Shown here one piece after another: positions 27,051-40,722 of a stretch of 50,000 nt of DNA. A program made the translations under genes and the position numbers. Every line of letters begins with the position of its first letter. The stretch's first letter is position 1. Below the pieces are notes generated by a model, which worked only from the letters and a program-made list of their open reading frames with translations, ran no database searches and had not been told where the DNA came from. Source of the DNA: Glandiceps talaboti (Eukaryota > Hemichordata > Enteropneusta > Spengelidae); NCBI RefSeq assembly GCF_964340395.1, contig NC_135559.1, forward strand, positions 14,473,759 to 14,523,758, given 5' to 3'.

Positions 27051-28790
27051 TGCAGTATTTTGAAATTCGCTGTACTATAGTTTAGCCGGAATATGTTTGA
27101 AAAAACAATTCTGATGCAGATTAAAACAAAGGAGTACAACTGAATACATTTTTGAGTGATACTGAAAACAAGTGGCATCTATTGAGTGATATGCAGTTAC
27201 GTTGAGCAGAATAGACCAGCATACACAATTGTTATGTGGTGCCAGATACAGCCTTATTACTGGTAATGCATGCGTCATACACACAATCAATATTTCTGTT
27301 TTACCCACAATTAATATTATAATATGGTCCTATTTGTATGAATATAACGAGGTAATAGCTTGAACAGTAATTTAAACTAGTTGAAATTATTCATGAGCGC
27401 CGACAACGTCATTCAGCTCTACCAAGACTTGGCTGTACAAGATGTTTTTTTTATCAGAAGACGCCTATAGTTGACTCAACGTCAGTCGATTTGTAATTGT
27501 AATGTTTTATATACACATATAGAGGAGGGATGATTACTAATTAGAATTACTGCAAATTAACTTTTGAGTTTACTTTAATAATTGGTCATTTTTCATAAAA
27601 AATGTAAACATATTAATTTTTGTCCATGTCGATTGAAATGCTTGCTCAAAGAGATCCTTAATGATAAAGATACAGTTTGAACCTTGAAGAGGGATTATTC
27701 AGTCTGGTTTATATTTATTCTGTTATTAATTGCCGTCCTTGGCTGTTGGTGTTTGTTCACGGTGATGCATACATGTACATTGTGAACAAAATATACCTTA
27801 GGCTTTATAGCAATTTTCCAACACTTATTGGAGTTAACACCAGAGGCAAATATCAACCAGACATTAAGATTTGGTTTTTAAATATAATTGTGATTTATAA
27901 TCCATAATAAATAACTATAGAGCATAATTTAGTATATTTATTTGCTAGAAGTAATCAAGATAAGAAGTGAGGAAATGGAATTAGTTAAATACATTGGCAG
28001 TGAAAAGTAAACAAATTATTGTAAAAACTCCTGGCTGGACCCCAAAAATAAGTTTGTTCACACTAGTCGGGTTTAACATGTACAGCAATAAACACATAAC
28101 ATAAAAACAGACAAAAACAAACAATCAAAACATATATGCATGACATGCAATGTCTTAATACAAATATTTACATCTGTTGAACATATAGAAGGGTCATACG
28201 ATGGTTTATAACAACGTTTCAAACAAATTATTACTAGTAAATATTCCTAGATCTTGTTCCTATTTTTCCAGTTGTCCTGGTAATATAATGAGTTCCGGTG
28301 TTTTGTGACTGCATACTTTAAACTGTGTTAAGAATGTAGAAATTGTCTCCTGTTGCAAGTCGCGTCATGTAATTATGTGGTATTGTGTCGAGGTAGTTTT
28401 TTGAATATTTTGATGATGAGATCAATGTGAGACCCAGTTAATTGTAATTAGAATTACAAAAAGACTGTAATAATTCTTTGAGAGTAATTATATACTTGTG
28501 GTTAACAGTAATTTAATGCGGATAACGCATTTTCTAATAATGAACCCCTCCAGACATAGTTATTGTTTTCACGTTAAGCCATTTCTTTTAAGATTTTCAT
28601 GAGCTAAGTGGTCCTATAACGTTTCTGTTTACCTACTTTACCAAGTCAACGCTGATTGATGTTTATAGCTGTTTTTACACGTCACCGAAAGGAGGCCGTC
28701 AGTAAATTAAAGTGTCTCACTCTGCACACTAACTTACTAGATACACATTCAAAACTGGCAAACTTTCATCTGTTTGCCTGTACTGTCTCG
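27051..28790. other. Lectin intron 2, AT-rich, nothing recognised
   Basis: No coding signal or interspersed repeat noticed in this part of the intron. Confidence 0.65.
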
Positions 28791-28795
28791 CTGTC

Positions 28796-28874
<79 letters not shown>
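28791..28874. repeat. (TCTG)n microsatellite
   Basis: About 20 TCTG units in intron 2. Confidence 0.97.
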
Positions 28875-29640
28875 TTGTTTCTGCTAACTGTTTAAATTTT
28901 ACACTTTGCATTTTTGTTGTAACAGCATGACCATTAAAATATACTGCATACTAACACACTATGAGTATATATAGACTTTCTATATACCAAAGGTATTGGA
29001 AATGTGGTATTTCTCATTAGTACATTATTATAATCCAATAATGTGCCTTGTAATTGCTATAATAAATGTATCAGCACACACGCTTTATAAGCCCCCTTCT
29101 CTTTTCTTTTGTAAATTTCTTTCTTTATAACTTTAAAACTAAGGTTATGCTTATAAATTCATTTGTAATTGTTGGAACCTAATTGCCGTTGATTTCAAAG
29201 AAACACCTTTTTCTAAAATGTAATTATTTTACTTCACCATATTTATCACTTATCATGAAATCGTTAACTTGTTTGCTACATTGACAAAAATAAAATATGT
29301 GTATTGATTACTCATATAATACTAGTGCGTGCATGGGATGAGAATCCCATAACGATTTTGATCAATATTGGTCTAGTTCCAGGGACGACGCATTGTAACA
29401 CATCAAGTTCTTACATTCTAGTCCATGGCTTACATCATTTCACGTGGTATGGACACATTTCCATAGTGACCCAAATTTGCATACAGCAGACACTGTTCGT
29501 TTTCTAATCGCCCTAGGACACGAGTGCTGGCTTAGGATTCCTGCATTGTGCTATCATAGGAAAGGTTTGCAATATAGTCTTCAGGGTAATAGGCATATAG
29601 TACCCTCATGGCCAGGCAATAAGTGTTGAATGACACTATA
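28875..29640. other. Lectin intron 2, unique AT-rich part
   Basis: Nothing recognised before the LINE remnant. Confidence 0.65.
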
Positions 29641-30584
29641 GTATCTGGATGTGGATTTGGATTAGTAATTGGCACCGCCTCCTTAGGAGTATCACGCCAA
29701 TGGGGTCAAAGGTGAATACTACTGATTTAAGTGATCTCTAAGTCTTGTCTTTAATGAATATGTCGAAGGTGATTCGATGACAGAATAGGGTAGTACATTC
29801 CAGTCAACAATTGTTCTGGACAAAAACGAGTTCTTGAAAATTTCAGTTTTTGAATCAAGGTGTTTATATCTAGCTGGATATAGTCGTGTACTCTTAGTTG
29901 GTGAGAGACATTTGTTAGCTGCAGTGACACACAGTTCACCTTTTCTGATTTTGTATATATTCGTAAGTCTAGCCGCTTTTCTACGCGTTTGTAATGTAGG
30001 CCACTCAAGATTTTCGAGCATGGTTGTTACACTGCTATGTCGATTATAGTCACCGCAAACGAATCTGGTTGCAGACCGTTGTACTTTCTCCAAGTTCTTT
30101 TGTGTGTATGGTCCCATATTGAAGCAGCATATTCAAGTGTTGGTCGAACGATTGATTGATTGATTGATTGATTGATCAGTAAGAACTTTGTTTTCTTGGG
30201 TGCAGAGTGGATATTTCTTTTCACAAGGCCCATGACAGAATTTGCTTTCTTCACGGTGTTGTCGATATGAAGATTCCATGATAAAGTGCGAGAAAGCTCT
30301 ACGCCAAGGTATGGGTTTGAATCAACAGGTGTTAATTTCTGGTTAAATAACATGTAATCGAAAGTCTTTGGTTTGTGTCTTGGACTGGTCATTCTGATAA
30401 CTGAGCATTTGGATGGATTAAATTGTATTAGCCATTGTCTTTGCCAACTTTCGAGTTGACGTAAGTCATCCTGGAGAATTTTATGATCATTTTGGCTATG
30501 AATAGTGAGATATATCATACTGGTGCCCACTCTTCTTGGTTGCATGAGAATAACAAAAGTAGTGATTTTTTCCGCTCTCACCAC
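29641..30584 (-). mobile_element. 5'-truncated LINE remnant (jockey/CR1-like reverse transcriptase 3' part)
   Basis: On the minus strand this reads from the end of the reverse-transcriptase palm through the thumb to the C-terminal tail. Blocks typical of invertebrate non-LTR elements are HSQNDHKILQDDLRQLESWQ, FNPSKCSVIRM, PYLGVELS, LVKRNI, RPTLEYAASIWD, QRSATRFVCGDY, LEWPTLQTRRKAARL and FLSRTIVDWNVLP, ending at a stop at 29719-29721. The upstream catalytic ADD box is missing or destroyed. About 80 bp of 3' tail follow (aaggaggcggtgccaatt). A dead insertion inside intron 2, same orientation as the gene. Confidence 0.88.
29719..30584 (-). pseudogene. Broken reverse-transcriptase reading frame of the LINE remnant
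   Basis: Two overlapping frames (30027-30584 and 29719-30117) must be joined by a one-base shift close to 30108-30113, just after EYAASIWD, where relatives continue WDP(H/Y)TQ. At 30151-30176 a GATT tetranucleotide run has expanded in frame as INQSINQSI. No start codon region or catalytic site is left, so no function is expected. Confidence 0.85.
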
Positions 30585-31437
30585 TTAGGATTGTTTGTTG
30601 TTTGATATGTATTGCGTGTTCTCCAAAAAATGTATAGTTACTGTTTCTTATACCAGCGATTGCTTATGTACCATAAAGGTCCAAATCTCTCCAGTTAATG
30701 TGAAATATGGAACCAGTCACAGCGAAGCACAAATCAGATGTTATCTACTAAGTTATCAATGCCACATGACTGTCTCTGCTAGATATTACATCATGATTTT
30801 AAATTAGGATGCTGAATAAGAAAATAATTCGTATTAAAATATTTCAATTTTATACAGCCTGCAGTCACTTTGCAGTGATTGGCTTAGATCGTGTCACGTG
30901 GTATGAACTCGTGACAAATAGTGACTTACATGTGCAAAAAGAGGGTACTATTCGACTTATATTTTCCTAGGGCACTGTTCACTAGCACAGAAGTCTTACT
31001 TGTGATTTGCTTATACGTCTGAGATTGTGATGTGTTATAAACACTTATTGTCTGGCCTTATTTGGGCACTAGTAGTAGTCATATTACCCCTAATGCTGTT
31101 ATGTACATATTCAGCCACTACCCTTGGGAAAATAGGTGCTACAAAACAGCCTTCATGGAAAATGACGTCTGTTTATGACGTCATAGAAGGCAACAAGTGT
31201 TAAATTGTACAGTACTGTTTCTTTTCTTTTTTTTTACAGTTTTGTACTTTACTCTGTTGGCAGTTTTGAAGAGAATCCTGCTTTTATTAATATCAAATAT
31301 CGAATTCATATTATGCACTTCGCAATTTGTTTTGTCTTTTTTGTTTTGCAAGATGTTCTTAAATATATTGTTTTATTTAAGGGTGATTACCATGTTATGT
31401 GTTTGTTAATTGCAAAAAGGTGATGAAAAATCGTAAA
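30585..31437. other. Lectin intron 2, unique part
   Basis: Nothing recognised. Confidence 0.6.
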
Positions 31438-31504
31438 ATGTATGTATGTATGTATGTATGTATGTATGTATGTATGTATGTATGTATGTATGTATGTATG
31501 TATG
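31438..31504. repeat. (TATG)n microsatellite
   Basis: About 16 units of TATG/GTAT. Confidence 0.97.
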
Positions 31505-34500
31505 CCAGACAATGAAATGTAGCAATGTTGGTAAAAAAAAATCCAGTTAGATACTCAAAAATATCAATGTTAGTTAGATCATTGCCGATGTAGACACTAT
31601 GTTTGGGCGAAATGCTGCAATTGCATTAAGTGCCAGGAAAATCATAAAATTCATATCTTAAGAAAATAAATGTCCATATCCGGATTTCTTGAATGGAGCC
31701 TCAAAACCAAAATACCAGTATGTTTATAAATTTGGCACTTCAAAACATTCATATTTGCAACAAATTAGTTATTATAAATATTTTCAATACCTATTCAAGA
31801 TATTGTGCTTGTGATTATACTGATTAAACTTTTGGAGGAAATGAGAAAAAAAGAATATTTTGCAATTAATGGATTTTTTTCATTTACACGCAAATTCGTT
31901 TTGACATGTTTTATTTCTTCTGTTCGCACAACAGATGTTCTATAATGCACGTAATTGAAAGCATTAACGGTATTTGTAGAACTTAAAGTCAGAAACAATG
32001 TAACCTGTATAATCGTTAATCACGTGAATAATAATCCATATGGCTCTCACAGAATGTTCTTGCTTTAGTAGCATTAATACATAAAAAGACGATAAAGAGA
32101 ATACGCAAATGATGTTTTGTTTTGCCTCTCTTACACTAGTTCGAATGATGGAGTATTAAGGCGAATCAATGCATAAGGAAAGCGTGGGGATTAATGCAGT
32201 AGCATGATGACAACAGACAACGTCTATACGGTGGTGGAGACGTCTGCACATATGTGTCACCAACCATACTTAATAGACCATTGCAGACTGCAAACAGGAA
32301 ATTGAGAATACAGCGCCCTCGCTCAAATTGGGGTACCATCACCTCATAGTATCATTTCTTAAGAGCTTTGTCCCTTAGTATTCTGTAGAAGTGTAAATCT
32401 GGGATGTTTTTCGTATTGTTCAGATATCGAGAAAAGCAGCGGTGCTGTGTGATTAACCAAGTAACCTATACCACGTATACCCCCAAGGCACACACAGACA
32501 GGAAGTAGAGCGCCACCATGGCAAATTTTGGAAAACTCTATTGTAGCTGACTACGGAAATAAGCAAGTGAAGCTTTTAGATAAGGGTGGATGGCAAATGG
32601 ATAATTGGGTTAATTAGAAAGTACTCCAAAATTAAAATAATTATCTTCATAAATATAAAATTTACGAATTATTTCTATAGGATTGTGGAAAATAACGGTG
32701 ATAAATGAATCGAAAACATACGTCAGACAAAAGGATGTGATTGCCGCTCTTATTGCATATAGCCGGGAGGCTTGTCTTGGTGTAATTATCTCAAAGGTCT
32801 CTTTAACACCCTGTAATATGCCCTTGGAGGCACAGAACTCTGTTTTCAATTTGAAATTGCCACTAAGAGCGCTACTAAATCTAAGTGAATCTTATATATA
32901 ATACCTTACAATCATGATCAGCTGCAGAATGTTTCTTGTTGTATATGTTTGAGTCAGTCTTCGAAATAAAGGGTTGGAAGTCATTGTTTCTGATAGGTTC
33001 TAAGAAATAATTTCGAGGGCTCAGAGTTTAGCATAATGAAGTTTAGAATAAAGTTTAGATAAAGCAAAAAAAAAACCCAGACAGACAGACAAACAAACAA
33101 ACAGACAACCAAACAGACAGAGAGACGAGATATAACATTGGCTTCCCTAGAGGGAGAAAAGAATATGTTAATTCAAGATCTTCGGATATAGTGAATTACG
33201 TTCAAACACTTTAGGTCAAAAAAGTACTCTGTCATTATATGAGCTTCACTAACATCTACTTTCTTCCCAACATATCTAAGCAATATAGTCCATCAACTGA
33301 ATGCTTAATTTAGAAGGATATCAACGTTGTCTGGAAGCTAGAATAATTCTTGCCTGCGACAACATAATGAGAAAAACAGAGTGAGTTTGACATTCAGGCG
33401 TATTGTTTCGAGTTTGAATCATAAAGCATTATTGCGCATAATTTAATGAAGTGTGATTATGCAAATACAGAGCTTTTGCATAACAATATTCTGGTAACAA
33501 GTACGATCCATAATTATATTTAGAGCATGCTAACTGCAGATTGCCATATAAGTGTTCTTAATCTATACTGAGGTTTTGCACCTTTTAAACATGTCAGACC
33601 ACTTTAGAGTTATAACCCCGCATTCGATTGCAGGTTTCTTTGCGAGTGTTTCGCTTTGCGAGCGCTGTTACAACTTAATCGATTTTAGCTATCTTTCTTC
33701 ACTATGAGTGACACAAAAAACCCTAACAATTTACATACTTTGGGAAGGTTATCTCGACTTTCCAGTAAATAGAATCACAGTGAGTTTGTTTGGCTTCAAT
33801 TCAGTTGTCACTTACGGTACCTAACTGTACACCATTCGAATTGCACCATTGATAGCTTTGCACGCTATACCGCAGATAATTTTATTTACTTTTTGAATAT
33901 GTCTTGTAGCAGTTTTATAGATGATGGATTTAACAACTTTGATACATTTCTCTGTTTTTAAGAATTTCAAAGGGCTACGGAAGTTTCCATGAAAAGCTGT
34001 TTCGTCAATTGAACGTGTTATACTTTAAAATAAACTCAAGTAGCGACACATTGAAAATTTTCAAAGCAAAACGATATTATTTAAAGCATACATAAAAATT
34101 ACACGTCTGAAGTATGTGTATCAATGAAGATTAAACAATTTTCAAACATTTTAGCATAAGATAGATTTAGAGAAATGTTTCTATTTAATATAGCGAGTAA
34201 TTTCCGGACTACTTATTCATCTATTGATATTATTGAATCTATCACAAGAACATAACATTTTACTTAAGGAACAAAGAGATGTTTCATTTTTAATCTACAT
34301 TTACTTGTAGTTTGAAGAGACTTCAAAAGTGAAGTACATTAATGTAATGATTATGGCATAAAATCGCCGCAATGCAATATAAATAAAAAAGTTTGGGCAA
34401 CATATCAAGCTTGAGTGATGTCCATTAGTTTTTGACGGAAGTGTTGCACTTGAAAAGTATATCCAAATCATTTTTGCATTCCGTAATTGAACCGTTTAGA

Positions 34501-34930
34501 CGAACCTAAGAAGTAGGTTGATAAATTGTATCTTAGCGCAAACTACGTCAATGTCTACATGGATACAACGAAATGAACGAATTGTATTTGTGTTGCTATG
34601 GTTATTCCAGTGTGATTGATGGCTTAGATTTGCCTATAACGTTGTATGTTGAACGAAGGTCATAGTACATTTGGCAACAAAGTTAGTCGACCAACATTGT
34701 GTATGCATATTTCACTCGTATATATCTTTCTAGTAAATTCGAAAAAAAACAACTTTTCGAGGTCAGCAAAAACGTGCACGTGGTTTCTTTTCATTTTGTT
34801 AATTAGAAAATGCACATAGTTGACCAATTCTTTTACAGTCAGATTATATTTCAAATAGTCTGCTGATTTAATATTATTTTGGAAAAGATGGATGGAATAG
34901 TTCTGTAATTTCTCCGAAGTTGCATTCCTT
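31505..34930. other. Lectin intron 2, unique AT-rich part
   Basis: Short ACAG/AAAC run at 33078-33126. Otherwise no recognisable gene or repeat; short frames such as 32610-32849 (minus) lack domain resemblance. Confidence 0.6.
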
Positions 34931-35239
34931 TTAAGTGAACATATGGATGAGAATTGGGCATTTATTTTAGATTTTTAATATTGATAATTTTTTGAAAAAA
35001 TAATATAATACAACATGTACCAAACTCTTCTGAGTTACTCAGTAAATTGCAAACGAATTAAAAAGTTTGTCAAACATTTGTTATTGTATGAACAATAAAA
35101 CATTTTCCACTTTTTTGAACTGTATTGAGTTACAAACATGGACTTTATTTCACATTTAGTTTCAGGTAGGAAAACCATGGTAAAATCGTTTTATAAATTC
35201 GAAAAAAAAACTCACTTTGGCATCCATATGGCTATTTAA
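34931..35239. mobile_element. Foldback/MITE family 1, copy 3 (diverged)
   Basis: Ends TTAA-GTGAACATATGGATGAG and CATCCATATGGCTAT-TTAA. The inner stems are more decayed than in copies 1 and 2. Confidence 0.82.
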
Positions 35240-36995
35240 AAAAAAAAAACACACCACGTAAGATAACAGGTAACATGTGGTATGACGATGTGCTTATTAA
35301 TTAGGCTTATTAATTTAAAGCTCACGTGCAGCGTTACTAGTCAAATGTTTCTGCTATCAGTAGCGGCCATATTGGATTTATCACGGCTGTCGACAAATAG
35401 AAGCATTGATACACGTATTTTACTGTCAGGTATTCAAACATTCTCCTAATCTTTGAAAAGGAAAACATATAATTGATATAACACTATGTCCATGGTTCAC
35501 CCACCATTTTTGATAACAATGAAGTTCAAGTGTCCGGAGAAAAGAAGTGCCGCGTATTTTTACACTAATACCATAGTGAGACATAGATTTATGCCGCCAA
35601 CTTGTTTGTAAGTCGTCATAGCAACGGATCAGATATGTGCGCGACTGGTGGCAGCGATAGTAATGCGTAGGAGCTTGGGGTCACATCTAGCTTCGATTGT
35701 CACTTAAGTCAACCAGATTCTATAATAAAATTGATTGCTTTTGGACAATTACTTTTGCTACTCTGGAACGATGAATCGTGGAAATATTATAAGAATAAAT
35801 ACACATCGAAATCGAAAGCTGTATCATTATGGGCAGTATATCACTAACCCATTGAATCAAACATGTTCAAATACTCAGACGTACATACTTTACAAGCTAC
35901 GTGAAGTTTATAAATTATTCAACTGAACGATTTCAGACAAAAAAAGGTTCATCTGTACTTATCATTGACGTCACAGCAAACCAAGAAATAAGGAGCACAT
36001 TTTCAATACAAACAAAATGTTACTGAAAACATTTCAGCGGAATGATTTCAGCTGTTCTCTAAGAAGCCAATCAAAAGGATCTCGTCCATACATTCTGGAC
36101 ACGTTCACTTTAAACGAGTCGTAACACAATGCTGTAATTGGATATTGTAGGGATGAAAAGCAAACCTATCGCGGTAAAACTTATATGCAGAGACGCTTAA
36201 GTGTAACTTAATCACACGAACATGTGTGCGCAGGATTCGTTCTTGATGTTTGTGGTAAAGGCTAATGCCATAAGACATGTTTGCCGCAATAGTACGATTA
36301 TTTACCTATGCACAAATAGAACTTGCCGAAAAAACACGCATTTTTACGTCAACTCGGCATTTCGTATATACTGTTTCATTTGTGATATAGAATTTCTCTG
36401 GAACGGATACCTTATCATGTTGAAGTGTTTGATCCTAGTTACTCGACCCCATCTAGTTTTTCACTGCCGACCCTTACCTTTATTTTACGTATTCGAGAAA
36501 AAAATGAAATAAAATCGCGAGAAATAGTGGATGCGGAAACGGACATCAACTTGAAAGGAAAATATAAAACTGTTCTTCCAATCAGTAATGGCTGTACATT
36601 TGATTGGAAGAAACCAATAACACAGAGACCATATGGAAAACAACTGAAAACTAGACACTCGCATGAATATTTCCAACATTCTGACCTCGGAAAGTAAACA
36701 ACGCCCTTTACCTTCGATTAAGTTTCGACTTAAACAAATAAAATGTAATAGTACATTCTGTATATTAAAAAAATCGCAATGTTATATAATTTCCTTGCAA
36801 GTTTTGGAGTCTGTAGCAGTATATGTTTTTTGTTTTCGTTTTTGTCTTGATCAATTTACATTTTTAAGCGTTTGTTCTTACACGCAAAATAAAAGATAAT
36901 GCAACTACTAAAACAAATAAACAAAGAAAGAGAGAAAAAAATACATAAATAAAGAGAAAGAAAGAAACCTAAATCTAAGAGCCCATCACATCGTA
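35240..36995. other. Lectin intron 2, unique part
   Basis: No recognised feature; the frames at 36222-36697 (plus) show no domain or splice context. Confidence 0.6.
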
Positions 36996-37649
36996 TACAT
37001 ATGGGGTGAGATCACCGCCAAATTAGAATTCCTTTATGTATAATTTTTATATTTTACCATGTAATCCTTATGATATATTTTTACTTTTATTTAGTATTTA
37101 TTTCAACAGTAATTTATTGTTTGATAATTGACGGTTTATTATTATTTTGTATTTATTCAATCAATATTTCATCATTATTTGACGATGTTACAATAATGAT
37201 AAAATAATTGTTAAATAATAAAGAAATCATAAAGAACTGATCAAGCAATCGTGAAATAATAGTAACACAATCAAATAATCATAAAACAAATACGAAATAA
37301 TGCTAGAGCCGTCGATTAATGATAACATAATTATACCATCGTCAAATAATGATACACTATTAATTAAATAACTACAAAATAAGGATAAAACCGTCAGTTA
37401 ATGACACAAAATAATAATTAAATAAATGGTAACATCGTCAAATAATAATGAAATATCCATTAAATCCATACGAAGTGATAATAAGTCAATTAATGATAAA
37501 ATAATGTTAAAATAATGATACTATTATAAATTACTGTTGAAATAACTATTAAATAAAGGTAAAACTGATGTCATAGGGATTACATGAAAAATGTAACAAA
37601 ATCATACATAAAGGAATTCTAATTTGGCGGTGATCTCACCTCATATGTA
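36996..37649. mobile_element. AT-rich long foldback element (about 650 bp)
   Basis: The terminal inverted repeats of about 47 bp are nearly perfect. The left arm contains gtgagatcaccgccaaatta and the right arm its inverse taatttggcggtgatctcac. The inner AT-rich halves are also partly complementary (tttgacgatgtta against taacatcgtcaaa; gacggttta against aaaccgtc; aacagtaattta against taaattactgtt). No coding capacity and no clear target duplication. Single copy in the window. Confidence 0.8.
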
Positions 37650-38329
37650 CATAGGTAAATCATGATTGTAATAACACTTCTCTCAATATGTTTGGCTTTG
37701 TCGTGGAGCCTACTAGTTTTCTTATAAATTTTGAGTTTATGAGTAATTGCCAGCACCGAGTGATCAAACAAGACCAGAAACACACAAATTTACAATTTGC
37801 CGGCAAATCAATGATCCCTACGTCTTTCAAATCATTCACATTTGAAGTTAAAATATTGTTGCATACCTTTTGTAAACATTTGTTGATAACGATCGATTGA
37901 GTAAATGGTGCATAGAAAATTACTACAGATATATACAAATAGTCAAAGTTTATGTTTTCGAAAGATGTAGGGAATTTTTTTTATATTTATAGCAGAGCAC
38001 TTGGGAAGTCGTAATATATTAGTTAACAATTGAGAAATATACTGTTCGATACTTAATATCTAAAATATAAAACTTGCGTTGTGTACTTGTGATAGAAATA
38101 ACTTTCTTAATCAAAATAACAGAAAAAAAATCAATTGATCTGTTGGAGCATGTATGCCACTGATTGCTGGTGAAACGAATACGATTAGCAATGTTAGGGA
38201 ATAAAGATATTTCAGAGATCCAACAAAAATCGAGTACAAATTGCTAATAAGTCAAAATAATAGCGCCAATGGTGTTGTAGCACAACTGTACAGATTTTTT
38301 GTGTATGTTTATATCTGCTTGCATATCCA
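37650..38329. other. Lectin intron 2, unique part
   Basis: Nothing recognised. Confidence 0.6.
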
Positions 38330-38700
38330 GCTCTGTTGTTGCCTTCACCATATACGCCATATTTTGGCTGTTGCCATGGGCATGGTCTTGTTACTATGCA
38401 TATGTGCATTCACCGTTTGGATGTGTATCCACTTGCCTAACTATCCCTGTCATCCTTGCAATATACATCATCAAATGCTGTTGCTGGGCATCTTTTCATA
38501 CATTTTTGAATGTTTATTCACTTGCCTATTAATTCTTGTTGTTATCTTTGCTATGGGCGTTGTCTTGTTGCTAGGAATATTTGCATATATTTTTGAATGT
38601 TTACTCGCCTACTATAATTATGATTTTTGCACAATATACAGGCATTTTGTTGTTGCTATGGGCATGGTCATGGTTGCTAGGGCCAATTGTGTTAAAATGT
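38330..38700. repeat. Decayed repeat with 'gttgctatgggcatggt' core
   Basis: Cores of the form (g)ttgcYatgggcatggtcttgtt begin near 38369, 38481 (partial), 38550 and 38654. Between them tacatttttgaatgtttatt and tatatttttgaatgtttact correspond. Spacing is irregular (about 70-112 bp). The 154-residue plus-strand frame across it is a by-product. Confidence 0.7.
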
Positions 38701-38734
38701 TTTGAACAGTATCTACTAAATAACACTTCTACAG

Positions 38735-39130
38735 AAACATCTCACCAAATTTCAGTCCCAATAATTTGAGACATAACTTTTTGACTAAATTCACATTTGT
38801 ATGCCTAATTTGCATATCCTTTATGAGAGCATCACATGTTTAATAGTTCTTCATCTACACATCCCCAAATACACCATTATTAAATTTCAGCCCATTCTTC
38901 CGAGTTGTTTTGGATTAAAGGTCTTTGTCCAAAAAAGTGACACTTTTAGACATAATTTGCATATCACTGATGGAATCACCATGTCATGAACAATTCTTAA
39001 TTTACAAACCCCTAAGAGCATTCCCATCAAATTTCAGGCGAATCTGCCCAGTGGTTTTGGAGTTTAATCTTTTGACCAAAATCACATTTTTTGACCCAAA
39101 ACGCACATCTCTTATGTGATCATCTCCTTT
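38735..39130. repeat. Decayed tandem repeat, roughly 145-bp period
   Basis: Three segments share the core aaatttcag-cccaNtct-c-agttgttttgga and then a (c/t)ataatttgcatatc block (near 38810 and 38955); the cores start near 38748, 38884 and 39030. It directly follows the previous repeat, so the two may be parts of one element. Coding was not detected. Confidence 0.7.
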
Positions 39131-40636
39131 TGCTAAAAGCATTACAGATAAAAAAAGAGCAAAATTGGGTACAAATAACGCAATTTTTAAGTTCGTCTTT
39201 TTCCCCAACTGCACACTGTCTACCTGTTTGTTGACCTTCTATTGTTCGGTGCTGTTTGACCCTAGGCCATTGATATATTATTGTGCTGGCATTTTGGGCA
39301 ATTATCCTGTAGCGATAGCTATTCATTGTTTGATTGAATTGAGAAGTTATGATCGCACACTGCTCAATTAAATGAAATTGGGTGTGTTTTCTCCATGGAA
39401 ATTAATAGAAAATCTGTATAAACAATATAATGAGTCTAGCTTTTCTTTCAAAAAATAGAAATCTCGTGTGAAACTCAACGAACATAAAAGAAATGATAAT
39501 AAGATGTAGCACTGAATGAGTAAAAAAGCTTGAACCTTCATTATTAAGATGACATTTTTAAGATTGCTGATTCTTTCTCATCGTCTTCTACGGAAAATGA
39601 AAAATAATAATTATGCTAAACATAATTAAAGTTATAAAAACCAAAGTTGAACCTAAGTTCTAGGAAACAATACTCTTCAGGGAGAAATTTCTTGAAATCA
39701 TTTCTGCTCAAGTCATCCGAAACTTTGCCATTTGAAATATTGTTTCTGTCATTTAATCATAATTGCAGAAATTGGACCAATCATTTCTCCAATTAGAAAA
39801 ATAATAGTCATATCATTTACTAGAACTAACACAGTTTTGCAGCTTATTTGGAATAATAATAATAATATGGATAATCATTCGGTTCTGCAGGATGGGTCCT
39901 ATTTTTTTCTTTTTATTTCAATTGGGGATGGGTTAGAGTAACAATTGTTTACTGGTTTCATTTTAAAAAGAAGTCTGTATTATTCATATTCCCTTTGAGC
40001 TAACACTATTTTATCATTTCAAGTATAAAACGATTACATTTTCAAATCTGCAAGATTACCCCTCCATTCATTTCTTCTGGATTATTTTACTGTGAATGGA
40101 CTAGAATTGTTTCTTAACATGGTACCAGTAACAGCTAAAGATTTGTATTTCTGTGGTGCTTACTAGGTTAATGTAGACAGGTTTCTCATACAGTATATTT
40201 GCAGAGTAGAAAGACGATCAATATTTCACTTCAGGAGAAGAAATGTGATCATGGTTTCTATCTGTTTATGTACTTTAACGGCATTTGCAGACATAGATCT
40301 TCATAGAATTGATGTAACATAATGTAACAAAACCAGCAAACGATATCATGGCATCGTTTGCCAAGTTATCACAAACATATATGTAATTAGATATTATTAT
40401 AACTTGTTCATAAAATAGTGATAAGACTGTCGATAACCAGGTTACTAAGTATAAAGACTGCGTGGGACGTGTATGTATTCCTTTCTCTCAAGAATGCACA
40501 CGTGAAATATTGAGAACACAGATATCTTCCACGAAATCGCTAGAATGGAGGTAAAAGCTAGCATAAAAACGGAACACAATCATGGCACTTGGAAAGATTT
40601 TCGAAAATGTCTGTACTTGGTGAATATATAGCCATT
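39131..40636. other. Lectin intron 2, part next to repeat exon
   Basis: AT-rich and without recognised features. Notably no AATAAA on the minus strand in the roughly 600 nt after the open frame of exon 2. Confidence 0.65.
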
Positions 40637-40722
40637 TCAGTAGTGATAGAACGAGTTTTTCTTTCTGTGTAATCTTACTCTACGAAGGTCTAACACATCG
40701 AAAATGCTTAAAATCGCTCTAC

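Noticed and set aside
38241-38705. 154-codon hydrophobic plus-strand frame with apparent membrane repeats
   Set aside because: The internal repetition is at the DNA level in a decayed non-coding repeat, spacing is irregular, and there is no splice or start context.
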